A stretch of DNA of 43,161 bases. It comes from Gammaproteobacteria bacterium. Lineage in GTDB: Bacteria > Pseudomonadota > Gammaproteobacteria > WOZS01. Below the pieces are notes generated by a model. The model searched no databases and was not told the DNA's origin. It saw only the letters and a program-made list of their open reading frames with translations. The translations under genes were made by a program, and so were the position numbers. The stretch covers positions 27,122-70,282 of the forward strand of contig WOZS01000036.1 in assembly GCA_011620135.1 (NCBI GenBank), in the 5' to 3' direction. Positions 33,197 to 42,879 of this stretch are shown here, piece after piece. Within the stretch, counting starts at the first letter, position 1; the number at the start of each line of letters is the position of its first letter.

Positions 33197-34462
33197 ATGT
33201 GGTTACAGCGCAACACAGCGGTCTTGCCCCAGCACGAGTCCAAGCCTCCTCCGGCAACCAGCCTCGTCGTCATTCCCAGCGGTACCCAGGAGACCTTTCT
33301 CCTCTTTGGCATCCCGACCCAGACACGCCTGCAGCGCCAGTTGGTGCTGGCAGAGCTTGCCGCCAGCACGGCCATGGTGAAGCAACGCGGCCGCAAGAGG
33401 CAGGCAGCACCCCCGTCGGCACTGCCCAATGGCACCCTGGTGGCCTGGGACGACCTGGTGCTGGATGACAGGCTCCTGCAGGCCCTCACCGCCCAGCGGT
33501 GCGCCGCCCTGCGCACCACAGATGGGCTGCAGGCCCTCTGGGTGCCTCATGAGCAGGCTCCCCTTGCCATGGCCATCCTGTGCGGCCAGCAGTCCATCTC
33601 GAGCCTGGCCGACTGTCAGATCATGACGCCGGACAGCTTCTCGGGGGTCTACAGCAAGAAACTGCGCCGCGCCGACCGCCCCCTGTGCCTGCGGGTGCAT
33701 GCGGTGGGCCAGGACCAGGCCGAGCAGGCACTGTTCACCGCCGTCTACAAGGGCATGACCGATATCGTCACCAAGTTGGTCTGGCCCAGGCCGGCCTTCT
33801 GGCTGACCCGCTGGGCCGCCCGGCGGCACATACGACCCAACCAGGTGACCCTGCTGGGGGCGACCTGCATGCTGGCCGCCGGCGTGGGCTTCTGGCATGG
33901 CATCTTCGGCTGGGCGCTTGTGGCGGCCTGGTTGATGAGCCTGCTGGATACCGTGGATGGCAAGCTGGCGCGGACCACGGCCACATCCAGCCACTGGGGC
34001 CATGTACTGGACCATGGCATGGACATCGTGCATCCCCCCTTCTGGTACCTGGCCTGGGCGATGGGGCTCCATGGCGTGAGCTGGCATGGCCCGGTCGTGA
34101 CGGTGATCTTTGCCGGCTATGTGCTGGGCCGCATCGCAGAAGGTGTGTTCTCGAGGCTGGCCTGGCCCTGTTCGCTGTTCACCTGGAAACCCTGGACCTC
34201 CTTGTTACGCTTGGTGACGGCCCGGCGCAACCCCAACCTCATCCTGCTCAGTGCTGCAGCCCTGGCCAACGCCCCGGGTGCTGGGCTGACCGCCGTGGCC
34301 CTATGGACCGCCTTCACCACAGCCTTGCTGTGGTGGGCCACCTGCCAGGCGTATTGGCAGCACACCAGGGGAATCGCCATCGTGCCATGGCTTGCGGCCC
34401 AGCATGGCAGCGAGTTGGCGCCACGCTGGATGACCCGCCTGCTGGATATCCGGCCCATCTGA
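33197..34462 (+). CDS. CDP-alcohol phosphotransferase with N-terminal nucleotidyltransferase-like domain
   Basis: The C-terminal half is an integral membrane CDP-alcohol phosphotransferase with a complete active-site signature: D251, D254, G255, A258, R259, G268, D272 and D276. Just before it, RPAFWLTRWAARRHIRPNQVTLLG matches the entry to the first helix (residues split: RPAFWLTRW and IRPNQVTLLG). The N-terminal 180 residues resemble, in layout, the cytidylyltransferase part of IPCT/DIPPS-like fusion enzymes (VVIPSG strand, FGIPTQTRLQRQL helix), but the GxGxR nucleotide signature is lost, so that half may be structural. The lipid product is unknown. The start ATG 33197 is favoured by a strong promoter a few bases upstream; a GTG at 33059 right after tatC is the alternative. 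murJ follows. Confidence 0.75.
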   Translation: MWLQRNTAVLPQHESKPPPATSLVVIPSGTQETFLLFGIPTQTRLQRQLVLAELAASTAMVKQRGRKRQAAPPSALPNGTLVAWDDLVLDDRLLQALTAQRCAALRTTDGLQALWVPHEQAPLAMAILCGQQSISSLADCQIMTPDSFSGVYSKKLRRADRPLCLRVHAVGQDQAEQALFTAVYKGMTDIVTKLVWPRPAFWLTRWAARRHIRPNQVTLLGATCMLAAGVGFWHGIFGWALVAAWLMSLLDTVDGKLARTTATSSHWGHVLDHGMDIVHPPFWYLAWAMGLHGVSWHGPVVTVIFAGYVLGRIAEGVFSRLAWPCSLFTWKPWTSLLRLVTARRNPNLILLSAAALANAPGAGLTAVALWTAFTTALLWWATCQAYWQHTRGIAIVPWLAAQHGSELAPRWMTRLLDIRPI

Positions 34463-34513
34463 TGCCTCCCCGGCTGCGGGGCTGGCTGATGGCATGAATA
34501 CTCATTGGGCAAC

Positions 34514-36085
34514 ATGACAACCCGCCGCCTCTCCCTGCTGAGTTCCACGCTGCATATCAGTATCCTCACGCTGGGCTCCCGGGTGCTGGGCTTCGTGCGC
34601 GACGTGGTGCTGGCCCACGTTTTCGGCGCAGGTCCCCTCATGGACGCCTTTTTGGTGGCCTTCAAGATTCCCAATTTCTTCAGGAGACTCTTTGCCGAAG
34701 GGGCTTTTGCCCAGGCTTTCGTGCCGGTCCTGAGCGAGGCCAAGATCAAGGAAGGCCATGAGGGTGCCGTGGTGGTCATCAGCGAGGCCAGTTCGGCGCT
34801 GGCTTTGCTCCTGCTGGCACTCACCGCGCTGGCCCTGGTGGGCGCACCCTGGATGGTCGTGCTCTTCGCACCAGGCTTTGCCCACGACCCCACCCAGCGT
34901 GCGCTGGCAGCCGGGCTGTTGCAGATCACCTTTCCCTATCTCCTGCTGATCAGCCTCACCGCCTTGGCCGGCAGCGCGCTCAACACCTTTGGCCGCTTTG
35001 CCGTGGCCGCAGCAGCCCCCATGATCCTCAATGTGACCTTGATCGCCGGAGCGCTGCTGGCTGAACGGCTGTCCGGCATCTATACACTGGCCTGGTGCGT
35101 GCCGCTGGCTGGGGTCCTGCAACTGCTGTGGCACATCCCCTTCCTGTACCGCATGGGCCTGTTGCCCCGGCCCAGACTGCATCTGCGCCGTGGCCCTTTC
35201 CAGCGCATCGCCACCATCATGCTGCCGGCCCTGTTCGGCGCTTCTGTAGCGCAGCTCAACCTGCTGGTGGATACCATCGTGGCCTCTTTGCTGGCTGCAG
35301 GCAGCATCAGCTGGCTGTATTATGCCGACCGACTCATGGAGTTTCCCCTGGGTATCTTCGGTATTGCCATCGGCACGGTCATCCTGCCGAGCTTGGCCAC
35401 CGAACATGCCGCCGCGCAACGGGGCCGCTTCGACGAGCTGGTGCGCTGGGGCGTGGAGCTGAGCCTGCTGGTGGGATTACCGGCGGCCATCGGCCTGATG
35501 ACCCTGGCGACCCCCATCATGCACACCATGTTCAGCTCGCAACGTTTTTCACCACACGACGTGGCCATGGCCGCAGCCGCCTTGCAGACCTATGCCTTCG
35601 GCATCCCGGGGTTTTTCCTGGTGAAGGTGCTGGTGCCGTCTTTCTATGCCCGGCAGAAGACCCGGGAGCCCGTGACCATCGGCGTGGTGTCCGTGCTGTG
35701 CAACACCCTGTTCAGCGTGGCTGTGGTGCTGCCCTTGGCCTACCATGGCGCCCACGCCCCCCATGCCCTGCTGGCGCTGGGCACGTCCATCAGCGCCTAC
35801 ATCCAGGCAGGTGGTCTGTACTGGTGGCTCAAGCGCAGCGGCGTGCAGCCCTTTGCCGGTGGCCATGGGGTAGGGCTGGCCCGGGTAGCCCTGGGATGCG
35901 CTGCCCTTGGGGCCACCATGGCCGCCGAAGCCGCCTTGCGCCCCAGCCATCTGGGTGCCGACAGCATTCCCGGGCTGGTGTCCTGGATTCTGCTGGGTGC
36001 CGTCTGCTATGGCGGCGTCCTGCTGTTGAGCGGTTTACGCCTGCACCACCTGCAAGGGCCCCTGTCGCATCAGGATGGTCTGTGA
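34514..36085 (+). CDS. murJ: Lipid II flippase MurJ
   Basis: MurJ (MviN) moves lipid II across the inner membrane for peptidoglycan synthesis. The 523-residue protein has about 14 hydrophobic helices and family motifs: SRVLGFVRDVVLA, FGAGPLMDAFLVAFKIPN, FRRLFAEGAFAQAFVPV and WLYYADRLMEFPLGIFG. The start is ATG 34514 (MTTRRLSLLSS); a TTG at 34505 is possible, and neither has a clear ribosome site. It follows the CDP-alcohol phosphotransferase gene by 51 bp and may share its transcript. It converges with the aldo/keto reductase gene. Confidence 0.96.
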   Translation: MTTRRLSLLSSTLHISILTLGSRVLGFVRDVVLAHVFGAGPLMDAFLVAFKIPNFFRRLFAEGAFAQAFVPVLSEAKIKEGHEGAVVVISEASSALALLLLALTALALVGAPWMVVLFAPGFAHDPTQRALAAGLLQITFPYLLLISLTALAGSALNTFGRFAVAAAAPMILNVTLIAGALLAERLSGIYTLAWCVPLAGVLQLLWHIPFLYRMGLLPRPRLHLRRGPFQRIATIMLPALFGASVAQLNLLVDTIVASLLAAGSISWLYYADRLMEFPLGIFGIAIGTVILPSLATEHAAAQRGRFDELVRWGVELSLLVGLPAAIGLMTLATPIMHTMFSSQRFSPHDVAMAAAALQTYAFGIPGFFLVKVLVPSFYARQKTREPVTIGVVSVLCNTLFSVAVVLPLAYHGAHAPHALLALGTSISAYIQAGGLYWWLKRSGVQPFAGGHGVGLARVALGCAALGATMAAEAALRPSHLGADSIPGLVSWILLGAVCYGGVLLLSGLRLHHLQGPLSHQDGL

Positions 36086-36159
36086 GCTGACTGCAAGCTC
36101 AGCTCCCGGTAAATCATCGCTGTTTTGCCTGGTGTGGCAGGGCTTGGCTTGATAACGCC

Positions 36160-36176
36160 CGCTGCCATGGGCAGCG
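36160..36176. terminator. Hairpin between convergent murJ and aldo/keto reductase
   Basis: CGCTGCC (36160-36166) pairs perfectly with GGCAGCG (36170-36176) around a 3-base loop, a compact and stable hairpin. It lies in the 161-bp gap where two genes converge. No T tract follows on either strand. The loop and stem together contain a CCATGG. Confidence 0.4.
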
Positions 36177-36246
36177 AGCCCTCACTCCAATGAGATGGGC
36201 CAATACCGCAAAGCCTTGGATGGCCAGCCTCCATGGTGGCCTGACC

Positions 36247-37239
36247 TCAGCCCCGCACGCCAGGTGCCATGAACTCGGGGCCTACGGGGTCATGGATTTC
36301 CTCTGCCAAAATGGTGTCGATGATCGCCAGGGCCTCCTGATCCAGGTGCCAGCCCGCCACATCCGCCAGGGCATCCAGCTGGTCCGGGCGGCGCGCCCCC
36401 CACAGCGCGATGCTGTTGGGTTCGCGGTCCAGGATGAAACGGATGGCCAGCGCCAGCACGTTTTTCCCATAGCGCTCCTTGGCCAGGGCATCCAGCCGGG
36501 CGACGGCGGCCAGATACTGCTCCAGGCGGCCAGCCTGGAACTTTGGGTCCGTGTTGCGCAGATCGTCACCGGCATACTTGCGCTGTGCAGTAACCTTGCC
36601 GCTGAGCAAACCACGGCACAGGGCGCCGTAGGCCAGCACGGCGAGCTTGTGCTCGCGGCACCAAGGCAAGATGTCGTGCTCGATGGCACGCTCGAAGAGG
36701 TTATATGGCGGCTGCAGGCTGTGCAGAGGGGCTACGGCGGCAAAGGCTTCCAGCTGCGCCACACTGTAGTTGCTGACGCCGATGGCACGAATCCTGCCTT
36801 CTTCGTACAGCCCGGCCAGGGTGCGGGCGGTCTCCTCGATGGGCACCAGTGGGTCTGGCCAGTGCACCTGGTAGAGATCGATGGTCTCGACACCCAGGCG
36901 CTGGAGAGAGGACTCCAGCTCGGCACGTATGCTCTGCGGGCGGCAGTCGCGCACCACGCGGCCTGTGTCGTCCCAGGCCAGACCCACCTTGGTGGCGATC
37001 AACACCTCATCGCGCCGTCCATGGCGCCTGAGCGCCTCGCCCACGATGCATTCGGCCTCACCAAGGCCATAGACAGGTGCTGTATCGATGATGTTGATGC
37101 CGCGCTCCAGGGCACTCAGGATGGTGGCGATGGCCTGCTCCTTGTCGGTACCACCCCACATCCAGCCGCCGATGGCCCAGGTGCCCAGGGCAATGCGCGT
37201 GGGCCTGAGTCCCGTGGTGCCGATTTGTATGGTTTCCAT
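36247..37239 (-). CDS. Aldo/keto reductase
   Basis: This 330-residue NADPH-dependent TIM-barrel oxidoreductase carries the full tetrad D52, Y57 (DTAPVYGLGE), K84 (IATKVGL) and H126 (QVHWPDP), with GVSNYSV and the C-terminal cofactor segment IALWGARRPDQL. It most resembles the YajO/general-stress-type subgroup. The substrate is unknown; such enzymes reduce reactive aldehydes. The start is ATG 37239 with AGGAG 9 bases upstream; an ATG at 37257 precedes that site. A tandem AGACCTTATT repeat lies 34-59 bases upstream and may be an operator. Confidence 0.92.
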   Translation of the reverse strand: METIQIGTTGLRPTRIALGTWAIGGWMWGGTDKEQAIATILSALERGINIIDTAPVYGLGEAECIVGEALRRHGRRDEVLIATKVGLAWDDTGRVVRDCRPQSIRAELESSLQRLGVETIDLYQVHWPDPLVPIEETARTLAGLYEEGRIRAIGVSNYSVAQLEAFAAVAPLHSLQPPYNLFERAIEHDILPWCREHKLAVLAYGALCRGLLSGKVTAQRKYAGDDLRNTDPKFQAGRLEQYLAAVARLDALAKERYGKNVLALAIRFILDREPNSIALWGARRPDQLDALADVAGWHLDQEALAIIDTILAEEIHDPVGPEFMAPGVRG

Positions 37240-37579
37240 GCCTTGTTTCTCCTGCATGATTTCTCCCCCATGAGACCTTATTTCCCTAAGACCTTATTGC
37301 CCATGCATGGTTCGCCGTGCCGGGTCATTCCTGTTGTTTTGGACGGATAAAGGGATGCTTGTTCCGGGGGCCGACTGTGAGGCCGCGTGCTGCTGGTTTG
37401 GGTCAGCAGCGCTTGCGCTGGTTGGTGTACCAGGGGGTCACAATACCTCGGAGCGCTCAAGAGAAACAGCCGCACGACGCGCCGCCGGGCAGCGAAACGA
37501 CCCGGCGCGCTGACCACATCGGGACAGCCCAGGAGAACGGCGGGTCTGGCGAAACGGGGCCGGGTATGGGAATGGCTCG
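37240..37579. other. 340-bp gap between DHH and aldo/keto reductase genes
   Basis: No credible gene is seen. On the reductase side there is a direct repeat (37273-37298). In the middle are small inverted repeats: GCTGCTG with CAGCAGC around 37389-37410, and CGCCGGG (37483-37489) with CCCGGCG (37501-37507). The latter could end transcription of the DHH gene, though no T tract follows. Confidence 0.5.
37273..37298. repeat. Tandem 10-bp direct repeat upstream of the aldo/keto reductase
   Basis: AGACCTTATT occurs at 37273-37282 and 37289-37298, starting 16 bp apart, between the -35/-10 region expected for the minus-strand reductase gene and its ribosome site. Two copies in this position suggest a regulator site. 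Confidence 0.55.
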
Positions 37580-38593
37580 TCAGGCATTTTCGTGCAGGAT
37601 GCGGCGGATCAGCGAGCCCAGCACATAATGGGCATCCTGGTTGTCCACCTGGCAGGTGCCTGCCGCCTCATGGCCGCCGCCACCGAACATCAGGGCCAGC
37701 CTGCCGATGTCTGTCCTGGAGGTGCGGTTGAGGATGGACTTGCCCATGGCAAAGACGGTGTTCTGGTTCTGCTTGCCCCACAAGACATGAATGGAGATAT
37801 TGCATTCGGGAAACAGGGCATAGATCAAAAAGCGGTTGGCTGGGTAGATCACCTGTTCCTGGCGCAGGTCCAGCACCACCAGCTGATCAAAGACCTTGGT
37901 GCAACGGCGTAGCTGTTCTTCTGCATCCTGGCGACACTGGTTGTAGAGCGCCACGCGTTCCTTGACATCAGGAAGCTCCAGGATCTCCTCTACGGTATGG
38001 GTGCGGCAGGCATCGATGAGCAGCATCATGAGCTGGTAGTTGGAGATACGAAAGTCCCTGAAGCGCCCCAGGCCAGTTCGGGGGTCCATGAGGTAGTTCA
38101 ACAGCACCCAGCCCTTGGGTGCGACGATGTCTTCGTGGTCGTACTGGGCCGAGTCGGCCTTGTCCACGGCGGCCATCAGATCGTCTGGAATGCTGCCAAA
38201 GACCTTGGCGCCGCCATAATAGGCATAGACCACCCGGGCTGCCGAAGGTGCGGCTATATCGATGATGTGGTTGCTCGGCTCTTCCGCCGCCTTGCCAGGC
38301 ATGGGAGCATGCAGGGACTCGCGGCGCAGGACCTCGCTTTTGTGGTGGTCGAAGGCCAGATGGCAGGTGGGGACATAGGGCAGGTTGGTGGTGATGTCCT
38401 GGGGCGTGATCGCTACCTTGCCATCCTGGACGTCCTTGGGATGGACAAACAAGATATCGTCGATCAGATCCAGCTCCTTGAGCAGGGCGGCGCACACCAG
38501 GCCATCGAAATCGCTGCGCGTCACCAGGCGAAAACGGGTCTTGTTGTTCTTGTTCGCCGTGTTTGTTGCCACATCCTGCGCTTGCTCGCTCAT
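37580..38593 (-). CDS. DHH-family phosphoesterase
   Basis: The 337-residue protein has a DHH core: RSDFDGLVCAALL (27-39), DHH at 82-84 in FDHHKSE, and a conserved Asp in AVDKADSAQYD; a C-terminal DHHA1-type domain ends in GGGGHEAAGTCQV. The first motif is DFDG where many members have DxDG; this variant is seen in exopolyphosphatase-related members. The substrate (linear dinucleotides, polyphosphate or similar) cannot be assigned. The start is ATG 38593 with GAGGGGG 5 bases upstream. A minus-strand TATAAT (complement at 38625-38630) lies 32 bases before it. Confidence 0.85.
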   Translation of the reverse strand: MSEQAQDVATNTANKNNKTRFRLVTRSDFDGLVCAALLKELDLIDDILFVHPKDVQDGKVAITPQDITTNLPYVPTCHLAFDHHKSEVLRRESLHAPMPGKAAEEPSNHIIDIAAPSAARVVYAYYGGAKVFGSIPDDLMAAVDKADSAQYDHEDIVAPKGWVLLNYLMDPRTGLGRFRDFRISNYQLMMLLIDACRTHTVEEILELPDVKERVALYNQCRQDAEEQLRRCTKVFDQLVVLDLRQEQVIYPANRFLIYALFPECNISIHVLWGKQNQNTVFAMGKSILNRTSRTDIGRLALMFGGGGHEAAGTCQVDNQDAHYVLGSLIRRILHENA

Positions 38594-38624
38594 GGTACCC
38601 CCTCTGTTTGGCTCACGCCCATCC

Positions 38625-38630
38625 ATTATA
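38625..38630 (-). promoter_or_regulatory. -10 box of the DHH gene
   Basis: On the minus strand a perfect TATAAT lies about 32 bases before the DHH start codon, in the gap divergent from mutY. The -35 is poor at all usual spacings. Confidence 0.45.
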
Positions 38631-38685
38631 TGATATGCGGTCTATGTGTTGCATTGGCATCACCCCCACAGGGCAAAACCGGGGA

Positions 38686-39846
38686 ATGGCCGTAACACAG
38701 CACCCTGAAACCCTGGAGTTGGCTTATATGTCCTTGGCAGCCATCTTGCTGGGCTGGTTCGATGTCCATGGCCGCAGGCATCTGCCCACCTATCAGGAGA
38801 ACGACCCCTATGCCATCTGGGTGGGCGAGGTGTTGCTGCAGCAGACCCAACTCAGCCGGGGCCTGGCCTATCGCCAGCGCTTCCTGGCCACCTTTCCCGA
38901 TCTCGCCACCCTGGCCCAGGCCTCCGAGGACGCTGTGCAGGCCGTCTGTGCCGGCATCGGCTACTATGGGCGCATCCACAGGCTGCATCAGGCCGCCCGG
39001 CAGCTCCGCGCCCAGGGCGGCCTGCCCCGGGATTTTGCTGGTTGGCTGGAGGTGCCCGGTGTGGGTCGCACCACTGCTGCGGCTATTGCCGTGCAGGCCC
39101 ATGGCGAACGGCAGGTGGTATTGGATGGCAATATACAACGCCTCATGGCGCGCTTCCATGCCCTGGATGAACCGTCCCACAGCGCCAAGGGGCGCGCTGC
39201 GCTGTGGCGGCTAGCCGAGGCCCATCTGCCTGCCGTCCGCCTGCGCGATTACACCCAGGCGCTCATGGATTTTGGCGCCACCTGGTGCCTGCCTCGGGCG
39301 CCACGCTGTGCAGACTGTCCCTTGCAGGCGCACTGCGCGGCCCGGCTGCGGGGTGCCGTGGCGGCCTATCCGGTGCGTATCGGGAAACAGCCCCGCAAGG
39401 AACAGACCATGCGCCTGCTGTTGGTTTACAATGAGGCAGGTGCGGTCTGGCTCGAACCCCGCCCGGAGCCGGGCATCTGGGCTGGACTGTGGTCCTTGCC
39501 CGGGCAGGAGCACGCCCAGGGACAGTTGGCCCAGGAGTTGAATGATGCCCCGCCACGCTGGCAGCTGCGTCATCTGCTGACGCACCGCATGTTGCACATC
39601 GAGGTGCGGGTCCTGCATCACCGCATGCGGGATGCCAGCCATCCGGCCCGGTGGCCGGGCAGCACCCAGGGGCGCTGGTGCGATCCGACGCAGCTCGAAG
39701 TCGGCGTGCCCGCGCCCATCGCCCGCATTCTCGCCTGCTGGCAGGAGGAACCATATGCGCATGGTCCATTGCATCAAGCTGAACAGGGAGGCCCCGGGGT
39801 TGGACAAGCCGCCCATGGGCGGACCGCTGGGTCAGAGAATCTATGA
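38686..39846 (+). CDS. mutY: Adenine DNA glycosylase MutY
   Basis: MutY removes adenine mispaired with 8-oxoguanine. The HhH-GPD core has E48 in [24 protein letters not shown] and D147 in VLDGNIQR; the [4Fe-4S] ligands C201, C208, C211 and C217 keep the Cx6Cx2Cx5C spacing. A NUDIX-like C-terminal domain follows ([24 protein letters not shown]). The usual LPW before the first helix is LPTYQ. ATG 38686 is the likely start; earlier in-frame ATGs (38635, 38644) add unconserved residues. The last 30 residues are read through the start of yggX in another frame, a 92-base overlap, and look non-native (Gly/Gln/His-rich). Confidence 0.92.
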   Translation: MAVTQHPETLELAYMSLAAILLGWFDVHGRRHLPTYQENDPYAIWVGEVLLQQTQLSRGLAYRQRFLATFPDLATLAQASEDAVQAVCAGIGYYGRIHRLHQAARQLRAQGGLPRDFAGWLEVPGVGRTTAAAIAVQAHGERQVVLDGNIQRLMARFHALDEPSHSAKGRAALWRLAEAHLPAVRLRDYTQALMDFGATWCLPRAPRCADCPLQAHCAARLRGAVAAYPVRIGKQPRKEQTMRLLLVYNEAGAVWLEPRPEPGIWAGLWSLPGQEHAQGQLAQELNDAPPRWQLRHLLTHRMLHIEVRVLHHRMRDASHPARWPGSTQGRWCDPTQLEVGVPAPIARILACWQEEPYAHGPLHQAEQGGPGVGQAAHGRTAGSENL

Positions 39847-40027
39847 ACATGTCTCGAAGGAGGCCTGGCAACAGTGGCTCGCGGTACAGACCATGCTCAT
39901 CAACGAACACCGGCTGATCGTCATCGAGCCCGAGGCCAAGCGTTTCTTAGCCGAGCAGATGGAACAGTTTTTCTTCGGATCACCCAAGACCACACCGTCA
40001 GGACCCAACCCAGGAGAACAGGAATGA
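39755..40027 (+). CDS. yggX: Probable Fe(2+)-trafficking protein YggX
   Basis: YggX is a small protein linked to iron handling and protection of Fe-S clusters from oxidation. The 90-residue sequence has [32 protein letters not shown] and [10 protein letters not shown], the family core, with the usual N-terminal Cys (C6). A short extra tail follows FFFG. AGGAGG is 7 bases before the ATG at 39755. The mutY-yggX order is widely conserved and makes sense because MutY carries an Fe-S cluster. It overlaps mutY by 92 bases and the M16 peptidase by 4 (ATGA). Confidence 0.95.
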   Translation: MRMVHCIKLNREAPGLDKPPMGGPLGQRIYEHVSKEAWQQWLAVQTMLINEHRLIVIEPEAKRFLAEQMEQFFFGSPKTTPSGPNPGEQE

Positions 40028-42879
40028 CAGGTCATCTGCCTAGGCTGCTGCGCCTCATTGGCCTGGGCATCTCGCTGGGCTTGGCGCTGGCTGCCCAGGA
40101 ACTGCGGGCCGCCGTGACCATCCCCGACCTCCCCTATACGCGCTTCACCTTGCCCAATGGCTTGACGGTGGTGGTCCACGAGGACCACAAGGCGCCCGTA
40201 GTGGCTGTGAGTGTGTGGTATCACGTGGGATCGGCAGACGAGCCCCCGGGCAAGACGGGCTTTGCCCATCTGTTCGAGCACCTGATGTTTTCTGGCTCGG
40301 AACATCACCGCGGCAGTTATTTCCAGCCATTCGAGCGCATCGGGGCTACCGACATGAACGGCACCACCTGGTTCGACCGCACCAACTACTTCGAGACCGT
40401 GCCAAGGACGGCCCTGGATCTGGCGCTGTGGATGGAATCCGACCGCATGGGCCACCTGCTGGGTGCCATTGGCAAAAAGGAGCTGGACACCCAGCGCGGC
40501 GTGGTGCAAAACGAAAAGCGCCAGGGCGAAAACGAACCCTATGGTCGGGTGGATGAGAACATCCTGGCCCATCTCTTTCCTGCCAATCACCCCTACCACC
40601 ACGACACCATCGGCTCCATGGCGGATCTGGACGCCGCCGCGCTGGATGATGTGAAGCAATGGTTCAGCGCCTACTATGGTCCAGGCAACACCACGCTGGT
40701 GCTGGCCGGTGATCTCAATGTGGCAGAAGCCCGGGACAAGGCCATGCTGTATTTCGGCGACATCCCGCCCGGGCCTCCTGTGCCGCGCCAGCAGCCCTGG
40801 GTCACACCCTTGCACAAGGCTGACCGTGGCATCCAGCATGACCAGGTGGCCCAGGTGCGCATCTACCGCAGCTGGGTGACTCCCCAGCTGGGCACGCCAG
40901 ATGCCGTCTTGCTGGATCTCGCCACCACCGTGCTGGGTGGCGGCAAGACCTCCAGGCTCTACCAGCGCCTGGTCTACAAAGACAAGCTGGCAGACGATGT
41001 TTCCATGAGTGTTGCCCCCTTTGCGCTTGCAGGCTTCGTGCAGTGGCAGGCTGATGTGAAACAGGGCATGGCTCCAGCCAGGGTGGAGCAGGCCGTCCAG
41101 GAGGAGATCCAGCGTTTCTTGAAGGAGGGCCCCAGCCAGGATGAGCTGGACCGTGCCAGGCTCACCGGTCGTGCCGGTTTCATCCGTGGCCTGGAGAAGG
41201 TGGGTGGCTTTGCCGGTCAGGCGACGATCCTTGCCGCAGGGCAGGTCTATCGTCATGACCCCTTGGCCTACAGGAAAGACTTCCAGGTCGCCCAACAGGC
41301 CACCACCGCCTCGGTGGCCGAGGCGGCCAGGCGCTGGCTCGGGCATCCTGCCTACACGTTGCACGTGGTGCCAACCGCAGCACCTGTGGATCCTGCCAAG
41401 GAAGCGCCGCTGGCCGGGGCCCGGCCTGCCCTTGCAAGGCGGCCTCAGCCCCAACTGGTGCAGCAGTCAGGCAGGGTCATAGCCAGCACCATCGACCGCA
41501 GCACAGGCGCACCCCAGGTGCGCCACTTTCCGGACCTCACCTTTCCAGAACTGGAGCATGCCCGGCTGACCAATGGCATCCCCGTGATCCTGGCCCAGCG
41601 CCATGCCATGCCGCTGACCCGCATCGCCATCCTCTTCAATGCCGGTTATGCGGCAGACCAGGGCGGCAAGCTGGGCACAGCCGCCTTCACCACGAGCCTC
41701 ATGAACGAGAGCACCAAGCAGCTGGATTCCGTGCAGGTGGTGCAACACAAGCAGCGCCTGGGAGCGATCAGCGCCGTGGGCTGTGACCTGGACAGCTGTA
41801 TCGCTTCTCTGGATGCCCTCAACGACCAGCTGGCCCCATCGCTCAAGCTTTTTGCGAGCATCGTCCAGGAGCCGGCCTTCAGCAAGAACGATATCGAGCG
41901 GGTGCGGGGCCAGTGGCTCGCGGGCATCGCCCAGGAAAAGACCCAACCTGTGGGGCTCGCCCTGCGCCTGTTGCCACCTCTGCTGTACGGTCCCGGCCAT
42001 GCCTATGGCATCCCGCTGACGGGCAGCGGCACTGCGCAGGCCATCAGCTCGTTGCAGCAAGCCGATCTCCTTGCCTTCCAGCAGCGCTGGCTGCGTCCGG
42101 ACAACGCCCATATCCTGGTGGTGGGTGATACCACGCTGGGACAGGCCATGCCCTTGCTGGAGCAGGTCTTCGGCCATTGGCAAGCCAGCGGACCCAAGGC
42201 ACCCGCCAAGAATCTGGCGACCGTGACGCCAGCGCGACAAGGCCGTCTCTTTGTGGTGGATCGCCCTGGCTCACCCCAGTCGCTGCTGTTGGCAGGTTTG
42301 CTGGCACCAGGTGGCAAAATGGCCGATGACCTCGGCCTGCGCCTGGCCAACACGGCCTTTGGGGGGTCTTTCCTCTCCCGGCTCAACATGAATCTGCGTG
42401 AGGACAAGCATTGGGCCTACGGCGCCCGCAGCATGCTGCTGGATGCCCAGGGCCAGCGGCCACTCCTGCTCTATGCGCCGGTGCAGTCAGACAAGACAGC
42501 CGAGTCTGCAGCTGAAGTGCGCAAAGAGATCGAGGCGCTGCTGGGCACCAGGCCCCTTGAAGACCAGGAAATCGCCAGGGCCAGGGAACAGCAGGTGCGC
42601 TCGTTGCCAGGAAAATACGAAACCGGTGCTGCGGTGCTGGGCGAGATCCAGGACATGGTGACCTATGGACGACCGGACGACTACATCAAAACCCTGAAAG
42701 CCCGTCTCGAGGCCGTCACCACCGCCCAGGCCCAGGCAGCCATGGCTGCCATCCTCAAGTCCCAGGCCCTGACCTGGGTGGTGGTGGGCGATCGCTCTGC
42801 CATCGAGGCCCCCTTGCGCAAGCTGCCCCTGGGCCAGTTCCAGCTCCTGGACGCCGATGGCAAGCCCCTGGATCATTGA
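40024..42879 (+). CDS. Two-domain M16 zinc peptidase (pitrilysin family)
   Basis: The 951-residue protein begins with a signal peptide ([18 protein letters not shown] region, cleaved near LRAA), so it is periplasmic. The N-terminal half is an active M16 domain: zinc motif H82-L-F-E85-H86 and distal Glu E164 in VQNEKRQ. The C-terminal half (from about 515, [13 protein letters not shown]) is a second M16 domain without HxxEH and with the R/Y-type substrate loop region [15 protein letters not shown]. In many proteobacteria these halves are two adjacent genes; here they are one polypeptide. The ATG overlaps the yggX stop (ATGA). The target is unknown. Confidence 0.92.
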   Translation: MTGHLPRLLRLIGLGISLGLALAAQELRAAVTIPDLPYTRFTLPNGLTVVVHEDHKAPVVAVSVWYHVGSADEPPGKTGFAHLFEHLMFSGSEHHRGSYFQPFERIGATDMNGTTWFDRTNYFETVPRTALDLALWMESDRMGHLLGAIGKKELDTQRGVVQNEKRQGENEPYGRVDENILAHLFPANHPYHHDTIGSMADLDAAALDDVKQWFSAYYGPGNTTLVLAGDLNVAEARDKAMLYFGDIPPGPPVPRQQPWVTPLHKADRGIQHDQVAQVRIYRSWVTPQLGTPDAVLLDLATTVLGGGKTSRLYQRLVYKDKLADDVSMSVAPFALAGFVQWQADVKQGMAPARVEQAVQEEIQRFLKEGPSQDELDRARLTGRAGFIRGLEKVGGFAGQATILAAGQVYRHDPLAYRKDFQVAQQATTASVAEAARRWLGHPAYTLHVVPTAAPVDPAKEAPLAGARPALARRPQPQLVQQSGRVIASTIDRSTGAPQVRHFPDLTFPELEHARLTNGIPVILAQRHAMPLTRIAILFNAGYAADQGGKLGTAAFTTSLMNESTKQLDSVQVVQHKQRLGAISAVGCDLDSCIASLDALNDQLAPSLKLFASIVQEPAFSKNDIERVRGQWLAGIAQEKTQPVGLALRLLPPLLYGPGHAYGIPLTGSGTAQAISSLQQADLLAFQQRWLRPDNAHILVVGDTTLGQAMPLLEQVFGHWQASGPKAPAKNLATVTPARQGRLFVVDRPGSPQSLLLAGLLAPGGKMADDLGLRLANTAFGGSFLSRLNMNLREDKHWAYGARSMLLDAQGQRPLLLYAPVQSDKTAESAAEVRKEIEALLGTRPLEDQEIARAREQQVRSLPGKYETGAAVLGEIQDMVTYGRPDDYIKTLKARLEAVTTAQAQAAMAAILKSQALTWVVVGDRSAIEAPLRKLPLGQFQLLDADGKPLDH

